Counted from the stretch's first letter, positions 1 through 6,662 are shown. The stretch is 9,048 bases of DNA from Dehalococcoidia bacterium (GCA_030615655.1 JAUWYU010000049.1:1-9048), one strand, 5' to 3'. Notes: generated by a model from the sequence alone, not told the origin. Numbers and translations are program-made.

Positions 1-622
1 ATATTTCCTGCAGTGATTCCTCGGGCACTTCCCCGGGTACATATGCAAACGGCATATAAAATTGCCAGAGCTGCTCCAAATCCGGGGTAACCTCAAGGAC
101 ATAACAGTCTATGCCTCCTACCATCTCACTGCCTGTTACCCTGACCTGCGCTGCTTCAAGGAGTTCTATCTGAGACTCAACCTGACTCATTTCTCCCCAA
201 TATCCTTCAGGCATCTCCAACTTAAACCACGTGGGACCCGTTTCTGGGACATCCATCATCATGTATATCATATCACCAACAAGATACGTCTCTATTCCCG
301 TCTCTGTTTTGTCTAGCTCAGGCAACCCCTCCACATTCACGGTCATGTCTATCTTCATCTGTCTGTTCTCGAGGTCCAACACGCCGTCAAGGTCCATTAC
401 CAAAGTCGCTTCAACTGCCTCACCCTCAGCCTCGCCAGCCATGCCCCCGGTCATATCCATGTCAAACTGGTATGTTCTTATCTCATCCTGTGCTTCAATT
501 ACGCCGTCGACTATCTCTTGTGCTGAGGGTAACTCTACCTCCTCTTCAGTCTCTTCGGCACATGCAGTGAAGGAAAGAACCATAACCAGCACCAGAGACA
601 TAGTCAAAATTTTCTTCCACAT
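1..622 (-). CDS. Secreted lipoprotein, LolA/DUF6612-like (3' end outside window)
   Basis: The reading frame is open from an ATG at 622-620 to the left edge, giving 207 codons without a stop, so the C-terminus is missing. The N-terminus is a classic lipoprotein signal: MWKK, a hydrophobic stretch (residues 5-18), then F-T-A-C with the lipidated cysteine at residue 21. The -3 residue is Phe rather than the usual Leu/Val/Ile. A Glu-rich linker follows, then a beta-rich region with alternating polar and hydrophobic residues (for example the VGDMIYMMM stretch and a later TWFKLEMP). This resembles surface lipoproteins of the LolA/LppX/DUF6612 type; the family assignment is an inference from overall pattern. 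It is probably anchored on the outer face of the cytoplasmic membrane. The start is supported by GGAGG at about 628-632 on the minus strand, 5 nt before the ATG. A 22-codon ORF lies 26 nt upstream and is probably cotranscribed. The function is unknown. Confidence 0.85.
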   Translation of the reverse strand, partial: MWKKILTMSLVLVMVLSFTACAEETEEEVELPSAQEIVDGVIEAQDEIRTYQFDMDMTGGMAGEAEGEAVEATLVMDLDGVLDLENRQMKIDMTVNVEGLPELDKTETGIETYLVGDMIYMMMDVPETGPTWFKLEMPEGYWGEMSQVESQIELLEAAQVRVTGSEMVGGIDCYVLEVTPDLEQLWQFYMPFAYVPGEVPEESLQEI

Positions 623-648
623 TTTTATCCTCCTTTGCTAGGATATTA

Positions 649-717
649 TCAAATAAAAAAGGCACCAGCCGCCGCCATCACAAATACAATATTATTCTGA
701 TTAACAATTTTTTTCAT
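649..717 (-). CDS. Possible 22-aa small membrane peptide or leader
   Basis: A 22-codon ORF starts with ATG at 717-715 and stops with TGA at 651-649. It reads MKKIVNQNN followed by a hydrophobic run IVFVMAAAGAFFI up to the end. A strong ribosome binding site (GGAGG, complement of 724-728) sits 6 nt before the ATG, which is ideal spacing and the main reason to believe it is translated. The stop lies 26 nt before the start of the downstream lipoprotein, whose own ribosome binding site falls in that gap. It could be a short single-span membrane peptide, a translational leader for the lipoprotein, or the remains of a longer gene. No family is recognised. Coding evidence is limited because of its length. 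Confidence 0.45.
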   Translation of the reverse strand: MKKIVNQNNIVFVMAAAGAFFI

Positions 718-758
718 TATCACCCTCCCCTTAATACCTCACGTATTTAGTAGTCGTT

Positions 759-787
759 ATCCTATCACACCCGTAATGAGGAGACAA
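759..787 (-). promoter_or_regulatory. Weak candidate promoter for the lipoprotein unit
   Basis: On the minus strand, TTGTCT (complement of 782-787) is followed after 17 bp by TAGGAT (complement of 759-764). Each hexamer matches the sigma-70 consensus at 4 of 6 positions. It sits about 40 bp upstream of the small ORF and points the right way, but the match is modest. Confidence 0.25.
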
Positions 788-1102
788 GCAACTGCTGCAG
801 AGCCGGAATGAGTTGCTTCTTCTCGAATGAAAGTTCGGGAACTGTTCCGAAATGCCCACCTGAGTGGACTCGAACTCTCCCTTGGTTAACAATCAGCCAG
901 AATGTGCAATTATGAATTGTTGAACCTTTGATTCCGTCTGTACAAGAGTTTCGTAACAGCCTCTATGTAGAAACAGAACCCTTAAGGATTATTCCCACAA
1001 TTCACCACCAATTACCGATTGTCGTTTTTAGCATCAATAGGCTCCAGCGCCCACAAATCCTGCAAATTTCTCGCATTTTTCGAAATATTTTATGAAAAAA
1101 AC
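788..1102. other. Gene-poor intergenic region between divergent units
   Basis: No ORF with a plausible start and ribosome binding site was found here on either strand. The stretch contains a possible decayed tRNA-like segment (about 853-900, minus strand; see findings) and becomes AT-rich from about 1070 towards the mraZ promoter. Nothing else in it was recognised. Confidence 0.6.
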
Positions 1103-1131
1103 TTGACAAACATGGGTTAGTGTGTTATAAA
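1103..1131 (+). promoter_or_regulatory. Sigma-70-type promoter of the mra/fts operon
   Basis: A perfect -35 box TTGACA (1103-1108) is followed by a 17-bp spacer and the -10 box TATAAA (1126-1131, 5 of 6 matches). Transcription should begin near 1138, giving a leader of about 42 nt before mraZ. Both the promoter and the leader overlap the 10-bp-phased TGG repeats, so binding of a regulator there would block initiation. Confidence 0.85.
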
Positions 1132-1172
1132 ATGGTGAAATATGGGTAGTAATGGTAAATAGTGGTAAAAAA
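1113..1172 (+). promoter_or_regulatory. Putative MraZ operator: 10-bp-phased TGG repeats
   Basis: TGG or TGGG begins at 1113, 1133, 1143, 1153 and 1163, all exactly in 10-bp phase; the 1123 slot holds TGT and coincides with the -10 region. Known MraZ proteins from E. coli bind direct TGGGN repeats separated by 5 bp, which is the same 10-bp period. The array runs from the promoter spacer through the -10 box and the transcript leader to 9 bp before the mraZ start codon. Autorepression by MraZ is the natural reading. It is inferred from position and pattern. Confidence 0.75.
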
Positions 1173-1180
1173 TTGAGGCT

Positions 1181-1603
1181 ATGTTTTACGGCGAGTTCGA
1201 TTACAAGATAGATGACAAAGGCAGGGTGCCCCTCCCACCCAAGTTCCGCAACGCCTTAAAAGACGGCGTGGTACTGACACCCGGAGCCGAAAAATGCATC
1301 ACCGCCTACACCGTTCAGGAATGGAGGAAACTCTCCACCACGCTCACCAATAGCCCGATATCACGCAGCAAGATGAGAAAGCTGAGCCGTGCCCTCTTCG
1401 CCACGGCCTTCAGCACCAGGATAGATAACCAGGGTCGCGTCGCCATCCCGGCACCGCTACGCGAGCACGCTGAGATTGTCGATGAAGTGGTTATCGCCGG
1501 AGCCAATACATATCTTGAGATATGGAACAAAATTCTATGGGAGGAAGAAAAGGAAATTAGCCAGGAACAGTCCTGGCATATTATAGAAAGCCTGGAGAAT
1601 TAG
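1181..1603 (+). CDS. mraZ: Transcriptional regulator MraZ
   Basis: The 140-residue protein is of usual length for MraZ, the first gene of division/cell-wall clusters. It has two SpoVT-AbrB-type DNA-binding repeats, at about residues 5-47 and 76-119. Each carries the family signature: D12-K-G-R15 followed by VPLPPKFR, and D82-N-Q-G-R86 followed by VAIPAPLR. MraZ forms ring-shaped oligomers, binds TGG-type direct repeats and generally represses its own operon. The start gives the typical MFxGxF opening; the ribosome binding site is modest (TTGAGG, ending only 2 nt before the ATG). The acidic C-terminal tail (residues 119-140) is slightly extended. rsmH follows after 3 nt. The upstream repeats strongly suggest autoregulation. 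Confidence 0.97.
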   Translation: MFYGEFDYKIDDKGRVPLPPKFRNALKDGVVLTPGAEKCITAYTVQEWRKLSTTLTNSPISRSKMRKLSRALFATAFSTRIDNQGRVAIPAPLREHAEIVDEVVIAGANTYLEIWNKILWEEEKEISQEQSWHIIESLEN

Positions 1604-1606
1604 CTG

Positions 1607-2659
1607 ATGATAAAACACTGGTCAGCCTCCAGTCACACTCCGGTTCTCCTCTCAGAGACACTCAGAGCGCTCGCCGTCCAGCCCGGGGGACGCTATATCG
1701 ATTGCACTCTTGGTGGTGGAGGACATGCCGCCGCCATTCTGGACCACAGCTCACCCGGCGGACAGCTGCTGGGCATTGATGCCGACCCCAACGCGATAGA
1801 AATAGCGAAGGAAAGGCTCCAGCACTATAAAGACTCCACCCTCCTGGTCAATGATAACTTCATTAATCTACAGTCTATCTGCATTAAATACGACTTCTTT
1901 CCGGTACACGGTATCCTTTTCGACCTGGGCCTCTCCTCACTCCAGCTCAACGGCAACGGTCGCGGCTTCAGCTTCCAGTATGATGCCCCGCTGGACATGC
2001 GGTTCAGCCCCAGCCAGAAGGTTACCGCCGCCGATATCGTTAACACTACCTCGGAGGCAAGACTGGCTTACCTCATCAAAACATATGGTGAGGAAGGCCA
2101 CAGCCACCGCATCGCCAGCCGCATCGTCAAGGAACGCCCCATAGAAACCACCCGCCAGCTGGCCCGTCTGATAGAGAAGGCTGTTGGCCGTAGAGGCAGG
2201 CTCCACCCGGCCACCAAAACCTTCCAGGCCCTGCGCATCGCCGTCAACCATGAACTTGAGCACCTGGAAACAGCCCTGAGACAGGCCATTGACCTGCTCG
2301 GCTATGAGGGCAGGCTGGTCGTAATCAGCTATCACTCCCTGGAAGACCGAATCGTCAAGCAGTTGATGCAAAAAGAAGCCCGAGCCTGCATCTGCCCTCC
2401 AGGTATCCCGACCTGTGTTTGCGGTCACGTGCCTCGCGTAAGATTAATCAATAAGAAAGTCATTACCCCCTCCACTCCGGAGACCGACCTTAATCCGCGC
2501 AGTCGCAGCGCCAAACTCAGAGCGGCTGAGCGCATCATAACCCAGGGCGATTGCTACGCCACCACTGAGGACCATGCTTTCATAACCATCGCTAAGTCCA
2601 GAGGTTGGCGAAGGCCAGCTTTGGTACAAAAACTCAGAATGGCCTTCTTGGCAGTCTAA
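1607..2659 (+). CDS. rsmH: 16S rRNA (cytosine-1402-N4)-methyltransferase RsmH
   Basis: RsmH (MraW) transfers a methyl group from S-adenosylmethionine to N4 of C1402 in the decoding centre of 16S rRNA. Visible motifs in order: HTPVLL (10-15), the SAM-binding loop CTLGGGGH (33-40), GIDAD (56-60), the catalytic-type DLGLSS (106-111), HPATKTFQALRI (200-211), SYHSLEDRIVK (241-251), and the closing NPRSRSAKLRAAER (296-309). A CxC pair at 261/263 and another at 270/272 lie in the usual Cys-rich insert. At 350 residues it is longer than the roughly 300-320 typical of the family: about 38 residues follow the last conserved motif. The gene starts 3 nt after mraZ, with GGAG 9 nt upstream of the ATG, so the two are probably translationally coupled. 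Confidence 0.97.
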   Translation: MIKHWSASSHTPVLLSETLRALAVQPGGRYIDCTLGGGGHAAAILDHSSPGGQLLGIDADPNAIEIAKERLQHYKDSTLLVNDNFINLQSICIKYDFFPVHGILFDLGLSSLQLNGNGRGFSFQYDAPLDMRFSPSQKVTAADIVNTTSEARLAYLIKTYGEEGHSHRIASRIVKERPIETTRQLARLIEKAVGRRGRLHPATKTFQALRIAVNHELEHLETALRQAIDLLGYEGRLVVISYHSLEDRIVKQLMQKEARACICPPGIPTCVCGHVPRVRLINKKVITPSTPETDLNPRSRSAKLRAAERIITQGDCYATTEDHAFITIAKSRGWRRPALVQKLRMAFLAV

Positions 2660-2677
2660 ACCATCGGGTGAGCTTAA

Positions 2678-2698
2678 AAGGAGGTTCCCAAAATGTAA
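2678..2698 (+). promoter_or_regulatory. Strong ribosome binding site followed by ATG-TAA start-stop
   Basis: AAGGAGG (2678-2684) sits 8 nt before ATG (2693-2695), which is followed directly by TAA (2696-2698). This is a full initiation site with no coding sequence. The true ftsA start has its own AAGGAGG 61 nt further on. It could be a remnant of a deleted gene or a regulatory start-stop element. Confidence 0.5.
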
Positions 2699-2749
2699 TA
2701 ACCGGGCACAACAGAGCAGAGTTAAAACCCAGTTAATTAAGGAGGGCAG

Positions 2750-3967
2750 ATGAAAAAACAGAATGTTGTAGCTTCTATTGATGTTGGCACCACCAAGATA
2801 TGCACCATACTGGCGGACGTAAGTGATGGCGACAGCCCACGGGTCGTCGGTGTCGGTATTTCCTCATCCAAAGGTCTCCACAAAGGCCTGGTGGTCAATA
2901 TCAATGAAGCCAGAGAGTCAATTCGTGATTCAGTGAAAAAGGCGGAACAGACCAGCAACTACAAGGTGGAATCGGCTTATGTCGGTGTTACCGGCAGACA
3001 CGTCGCCTCAATGAATAGCCGCGGCGTAGTTGCTATTACTCGCAATGACCGTGTCGTGCGCCCCGACGACCTGAAACGTGTCCTTGCCTCTGCCCAGAGC
3101 ATCAAGACTGCCGGCGACAGAAAGCTGCTCCACGTTATACCTCGCGGCTACGCTGTCGATGGTCAGCCAGGTGTCAAAAATCCCGTAGGCATGCACGGCT
3201 TCCGACTTGACGTGGAAACGCACGTCATTACCGCTGCCGTTACCTCCGTTCAGAACCTGGTAAAGTGCATCCGTAGTATCGGGATAGACATCGAAGACCT
3301 CATCCTCGAGCCTCTGGCCAGCAGTGAGGCCATACTCACCGCCGACGAGAAGCAGGTAGGCGTCATTCTGGCCGATATCGGCGGCGGCACCACGGACGTT
3401 GCCGTCTTCAGAGAAGGCAGTATCTGGCATACTTCCATCCTGCCCGTAGCCGGTTATCAGCTTACCCGGGATATCGCTATCGGCCTGGGCCTCCCCTTCG
3501 ATATCGCCGAGGAAATGAAGAAAAAGTACGGCAGTGTCATGCCCGTTTACGAAGGCAAGGTGGATACCTCCCCGGCCATATCACAGGATGGACACGGCGT
3601 CTCCTACCAGGACCTGTGTGACATTATCAGGGCCAGAGTTGAAGAAATTATGAAGCTCATCCTGCTGGAAATGCCAAGCTCGGAATACGAAACACTGGTG
3701 CCGGCCGGCCTGGTACTTACCGGCGGCAGCGCCAACCTTGCCGGTATCGCTACCCTCGGACGCGATACGCTCCGACTCCCCGTAAGGGTTGGCACCCCTA
3801 CTGATATCTCCGGCATTGCTGACGTGCTTCGAGACCCCGCCTATGCCACCAGTGTCGGCCTGCTGCTCTGGGGAACCAGACACGAAGGCAAGAAGTCCTG
3901 GAGGTCAGCAATATTTAGCGGTGCCCTGAACCGACTAGTCTCCCAGCTTAGAAAGCTGTTCCGCTAA
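2750..3967 (+). CDS. ftsA: Cell division protein FtsA, actin-like membrane tether
   Basis: FtsA is an actin-fold ATPase that anchors FtsZ filaments to the cytoplasmic membrane and recruits later division proteins. The 405-residue length is normal. Visible parts: phosphate-1 loop DVGTTK (11-16), the FtsA-specific 1C (SHS2) subdomain at about 84-162, phosphate-2 loop DIGGGTTD (209-216), and adenosine-binding LTGGSANL (323-330). The last 20 or so residues (from about 385) are basic and hydrophobic, ending LRKLFR, and fit the amphipathic membrane-targeting helix. AAGGAGG lies 4 nt before the ATG. The gene is 90 nt after rsmH and 43 nt before ftsZ, its direct partner. All catalytic loops look intact. 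Confidence 0.97.
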   Translation: MKKQNVVASIDVGTTKICTILADVSDGDSPRVVGVGISSSKGLHKGLVVNINEARESIRDSVKKAEQTSNYKVESAYVGVTGRHVASMNSRGVVAITRNDRVVRPDDLKRVLASAQSIKTAGDRKLLHVIPRGYAVDGQPGVKNPVGMHGFRLDVETHVITAAVTSVQNLVKCIRSIGIDIEDLILEPLASSEAILTADEKQVGVILADIGGGTTDVAVFREGSIWHTSILPVAGYQLTRDIAIGLGLPFDIAEEMKKKYGSVMPVYEGKVDTSPAISQDGHGVSYQDLCDIIRARVEEIMKLILLEMPSSEYETLVPAGLVLTGGSANLAGIATLGRDTLRLPVRVGTPTDISGIADVLRDPAYATSVGLLLWGTRHEGKKSWRSAIFSGALNRLVSQLRKLFR

Positions 3968-4010
3968 AACAGAAAATCAATCTTAAGCACTACTCAAAAG
4001 GAGGAGGAAG

Positions 4011-5144
4011 ATGGCAAGAACAAGTTTTGTAGCTAATCCAGCCAGAATTAAGGTTATCGGATTAGGTGGTGGCGGCTGCAATGCCGTTACCCGCATGGTC
4101 AGAGAGAATATTCAGAGCGTCGAATTCATCGCCATGAATACCGATGCCCAGGCCCTGGCTATTTGCGAAGCCCCCCAATGTATACAGCTTGGAACGAAGA
4201 TGACGAAGGGTCTGGGTGTAGGTGGCGACCCTACCATGGGAGCCAAAGCAGCCGAGGAAAGCCGCGATGAACTCAAGGAACTCATCTCCGGGGCTGATAT
4301 GGTATTTGTCACCGCCGGCATGGGCGGCGGCACCGGCACCGGCGCGGCGCCAATTATCGCCGAAACGGCCAAAACCGGCGGCGCTCTTACCATCGCCGTG
4401 GTCACCAAACCGTTCACCTTTGAAGGTGCCCATCGCTGCGAGGTGGCGGATGAGGGTATCAGCAACCTGCTGGACAAAGTTGACACCCTTATTATAATCC
4501 CCAATGACCGACTGCTCGCTCTCTGTGACCAGAAGACCGGTGTGGACAGCGCTTTCAGGCTGGCCGATGACGTGCTGAGACACGGTGTACAGGCCATCGC
4601 CGAGGTTATCACCACCCCCGGCATGATTAACCTTGACTTCGCCGATGTTAAGGCGGTGATGAAAGACGCCGGTCCGGCCTGGATGTCCATAGGCAGAGGT
4701 TCCGGGCAAAACCGGGCCACCGATGCCGCTAAAGAAGCGCTGGCCAGTCCGTTGCTGGACGTTTCCATCGAGGGTTCCAAGGCCGTCCTGTTTAATATTG
4801 TCGGCGGCAGCAGCCTCACCCTGCACGAAGTCAACCAGGCTGCCGATGTCATCAAGCTGGCGGTCGACCCTGACGCCAACATCATTTTCGGCGTCGCCAA
4901 TGAACCGACTATGGACAGCGAGGTGAGGATTACCCTGATTACCACCGGATTCACCACCAAGCTGGCTCAAATCGGGTCGGCAGAGCAGGAGGACGAACTC
5001 ACAACACTTCTCAGAGGCCTCAAGACTGAAGAGGAGCTGGATGTCCCCTCTTTCCTGCGCCGTCCGCTCTACAGTCACCGACGCCATACAACCACTCCGG
5101 TGGAAGCGCCGGCCGAAACGGCACAACAGCGCCGTTTTCAGTAA
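4011..5144 (+). CDS. ftsZ: Cell division protein FtsZ, tubulin-like GTPase
   Basis: FtsZ polymerises with GTP at mid-cell to form the division ring. Visible motifs: GLGGGGCN (17-24), the tubulin signature GGGTGTGAA (105-113), and the T7 synergy loop with N207, D209 and D212, the residues that complete the GTPase site of the neighbouring subunit. The globular part ends near residue 316. A short linker leads to DVPSFLRR (344-351), which matches the C-terminal peptide that binds FtsA and other tethers. Unusually, the protein then continues for 26 more residues, rich in Thr, Ala and Arg. Total length is 377. The ribosome binding site AAGGAGGAGG is excellent. ftsA is immediately upstream, so anchor and filament are made together. 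Confidence 0.98.
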   Translation: MARTSFVANPARIKVIGLGGGGCNAVTRMVRENIQSVEFIAMNTDAQALAICEAPQCIQLGTKMTKGLGVGGDPTMGAKAAEESRDELKELISGADMVFVTAGMGGGTGTGAAPIIAETAKTGGALTIAVVTKPFTFEGAHRCEVADEGISNLLDKVDTLIIIPNDRLLALCDQKTGVDSAFRLADDVLRHGVQAIAEVITTPGMINLDFADVKAVMKDAGPAWMSIGRGSGQNRATDAAKEALASPLLDVSIEGSKAVLFNIVGGSSLTLHEVNQAADVIKLAVDPDANIIFGVANEPTMDSEVRITLITTGFTTKLAQIGSAEQEDELTTLLRGLKTEEELDVPSFLRRPLYSHRRHTTTPVEAPAETAQQRRFQ

Positions 5145-5258
5145 AAAATTTCTATGAAAGCAATTTAACAACAGAAATAACGGGTAGCGAGGACATGCGG
5201 TGAGTACACGGTGCTCAGCCGGGACAACGAATAAGAATATACCGCGAGATGAAATGAC

Positions 5259-5435
5259 GTGGCTGCTAACGGTATAACAAACGGACATAATGGTAAACGG
5301 GGAAACAGTAACGGAATAAAACTGGTAACCTGTCCGTGCTGTGGCCGCAAAGGCCTGTATAAAGTCCCCCGCCAGTACGAGCGTTGTCGATGCTGCGGCT
5401 TACACCGCATCCTGCTGCCGGGCCAGGATTTCTGA
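5259..5435 (+). CDS. Small zinc-ribbon protein downstream of ftsZ
   Basis: The frame ending in TGA at 5433-5435 encodes a compact zinc ribbon: CPCC, 14 residues, then CRCC, giving two CxxC knuckles (C25/C28 and C43/C46 in a 58-residue product), followed by GLHRILL. Two such knuckles usually hold one zinc ion and bind nucleic acid or protein. The only plausible in-frame initiator after the upstream stop (5250-5252) is GTG at 5259; it has no clear ribosome binding site, so the start is uncertain. The first 20 residues are rich in Asn and Gly and look non-globular. The gene lies 114 nt after ftsZ and just before the operon terminator, so it is probably the last gene of the division operon. No named family was recognised. 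It differs from NrdR, which is much longer. Confidence 0.6.
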   Translation: MAANGITNGHNGKRGNSNGIKLVTCPCCGRKGLYKVPRQYERCRCCGLHRILLPGQDF

Positions 5436-5479
5436 TGCTAAGTTATTTCTGGATAATATAAATCTTCCGAGACCTTATT

Positions 5480-5519
5480 AAGGCTGTGGGTGCTTATAGC
5501 TCACAGCCTTATCGTTTTT
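5480..5519 (+). terminator. Rho-independent terminator of the division operon
   Basis: AAGGCTGTG (5480-5488) pairs perfectly with CACAGCCTT (5502-5510). The stem can extend by up to three more pairs, two of them G-U, around a loop of about 7 nt. A run of five T follows at 5515-5519. It sits 45 nt after the zinc-ribbon stop and separates the division operon from the kinase gene. Confidence 0.88.
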
Positions 5520-5592
5520 ACCGGGTTAAAATCCGCCGCTTGCCGGTATGGAGCATGAGAGCACCCTGCCCTGTCCCCCCTTCCGGCTACAT

Positions 5593-5622
5593 TTGACCCG
5601 CGCCGTCCGCGTCATATATCAT
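5593..5622 (+). promoter_or_regulatory. Candidate promoter for the kinase gene
   Basis: TTGACC (5593-5598, 5 of 6) is followed after 18 bp by TATCAT (5617-5622, 5 of 6). The site lies downstream of the division-operon terminator and 38 bp before the kinase ATG, consistent with independent transcription. Confidence 0.6.
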
Positions 5623-5660
5623 CACTCTGAGCCTTAACGCTGGTAGAAAGTGCTGCAAAC

Positions 5661-6662
5661 ATGGCGTCATTAAACATATCGGACCCACTGCTCTCAGGTG
5701 TCCTTTCACAGTACCCGCTTCCGGATGCTAAAGTGCTTAACGTACTTGAGGCCAGCACACGAAATGACAATTTTCTCATTGAAGATAGGTCCGGGCATCG
5801 CTATGTTCTCAGGCACTACCGTCGGAATTACCAGGAAGCCCGCGTCAGGTTCCAGCTCTACTTCCAGCAGCACCTTGAAAGTTCCGGGTTCCCCACCTCG
5901 AAGATAATAAGGACTATCACCGGCGATGTGCTGACAGTTAAAGAGGGTGCGCCCTGGGCTCTGTTTGCTTTTGTTGAAGGCACTGAACATGATTTCAGTC
6001 GGGCGAAGCAGGTTGCCGAAGCCGCGCGGCGTCTCGCCCGGTTCCACACCGTTTCCGAAAGTTTCCAGCTCCAGGAAGTCGAACTCGATATCAGCCGGGT
6101 ACCTGACTGGTGGACGGACACGGAGGGAGAACTCCGTATGCTGGAGGAGTTCTTCTCCGGTATGGGCGTGGATAACGAGCTTGCCTCCATCCGCGAGCAC
6201 GTGTCTGAACTGGTACGCGAATGGCCCCTGGAAAGAAACTCCGCCCTTCGCCTGGCCTGGGTGCATGGGGATTACCACGGTCGCAATATGGTCTTCGTCG
6301 GAGATGAAATGCGAGGACTCTTTGATTTCGATGCAGTCCATCGTGGTTTTAGAGTTGAAGATATCTCACTGGGGATATACAATTTCGGACGCCCTTATCG
6401 CAGGGCGCACACCATCCGCGCCGGCACGGCACAGGCGTTCCTGGAGGAATATATACGGAACTCAGAGTTACGGCAAGAGGAACTGGAGGCACTGCCCGTA
6501 TTCGCCGTCATTAATTACATTCCCAGTGCACCGTACTTCGCCATGCTGCGGCGGGACAGTGAAGACCCTGTCGCCTACCTGCATAGATATGTAGGAGTAA
6601 TGCGTGCCATGCGTTCTGAAATGAAGCGATTAGCCCCGATTCTCCGAGGGTACTCCCCCTAG
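5661..6662 (+). CDS. APH/CotS/homoserine kinase II-like phosphotransferase
   Basis: This 333-residue protein belongs to the phosphotransferase enzyme family (APH fold, Pfam PF01636 type). Key features: an N-lobe with YVLRHYRR (48-55), whose Arg-rich strand is typical of the CotS and type II homoserine kinase groups; an acidic-aromatic hinge after APWALFAFVEG (97-107); the catalytic loop HGDYHGRN (202-209) with D204 and N209; and the metal-binding D222-F-D224 loop followed by RVEDISLGIYNF. These residues are what ATP-dependent small-molecule kinases of this fold need, so it is probably active. The substrate cannot be read from sequence: homoserine, a sugar, an amino alcohol or an aminoglycoside are all possible. 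It appears to be a single-gene unit. The ribosome binding site before the ATG is weak. Confidence 0.88.
   Translation: MASLNISDPLLSGVLSQYPLPDAKVLNVLEASTRNDNFLIEDRSGHRYVLRHYRRNYQEARVRFQLYFQQHLESSGFPTSKIIRTITGDVLTVKEGAPWALFAFVEGTEHDFSRAKQVAEAARRLARFHTVSESFQLQEVELDISRVPDWWTDTEGELRMLEEFFSGMGVDNELASIREHVSELVREWPLERNSALRLAWVHGDYHGRNMVFVGDEMRGLFDFDAVHRGFRVEDISLGIYNFGRPYRRAHTIRAGTAQAFLEEYIRNSELRQEELEALPVFAVINYIPSAPYFAMLRRDSEDPVAYLHRYVGVMRAMRSEMKRLAPILRGYSP

Noticed and set aside
231..641. 136-codon plus-strand ORF
   Set aside because: It is Ser/Thr-rich shadow coding opposite the minus-strand lipoprotein, which has a signal peptide and a good ribosome binding site.
5155..5205. Very short ATG ORFs after ftsZ (4 codons or fewer)
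   Set aside because: They have no ribosome binding site and no supporting context, unlike the ATG-TAA element before ftsA.
5198..5221. Hairpin between ftsZ and the zinc-ribbon ORF
   Set aside because: A 7-bp stem with one bulge and a 9-nt loop is possible, but no T run follows and no riboswitch pattern was seen, so it is not called as a terminator.
4062..5288. 408-codon minus-strand ORF opposite ftsZ
   Set aside because: It is long but antisense to a perfectly conserved ftsZ, with low-complexity Gly/His/Asp composition and no recognisable domain.
5290..5319. ATG at 5290 as start of the zinc-ribbon gene
   Set aside because: It is in a different frame from the cysteine motifs and reaches a stop after nine codons; using it would require a frameshift.
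5661..6662. Aminoglycoside resistance gene
   Set aside because: The fold matches, but the N-lobe resembles CotS/homoserine kinase II proteins and there is no resistance or mobile context, so a resistance role is not supported.
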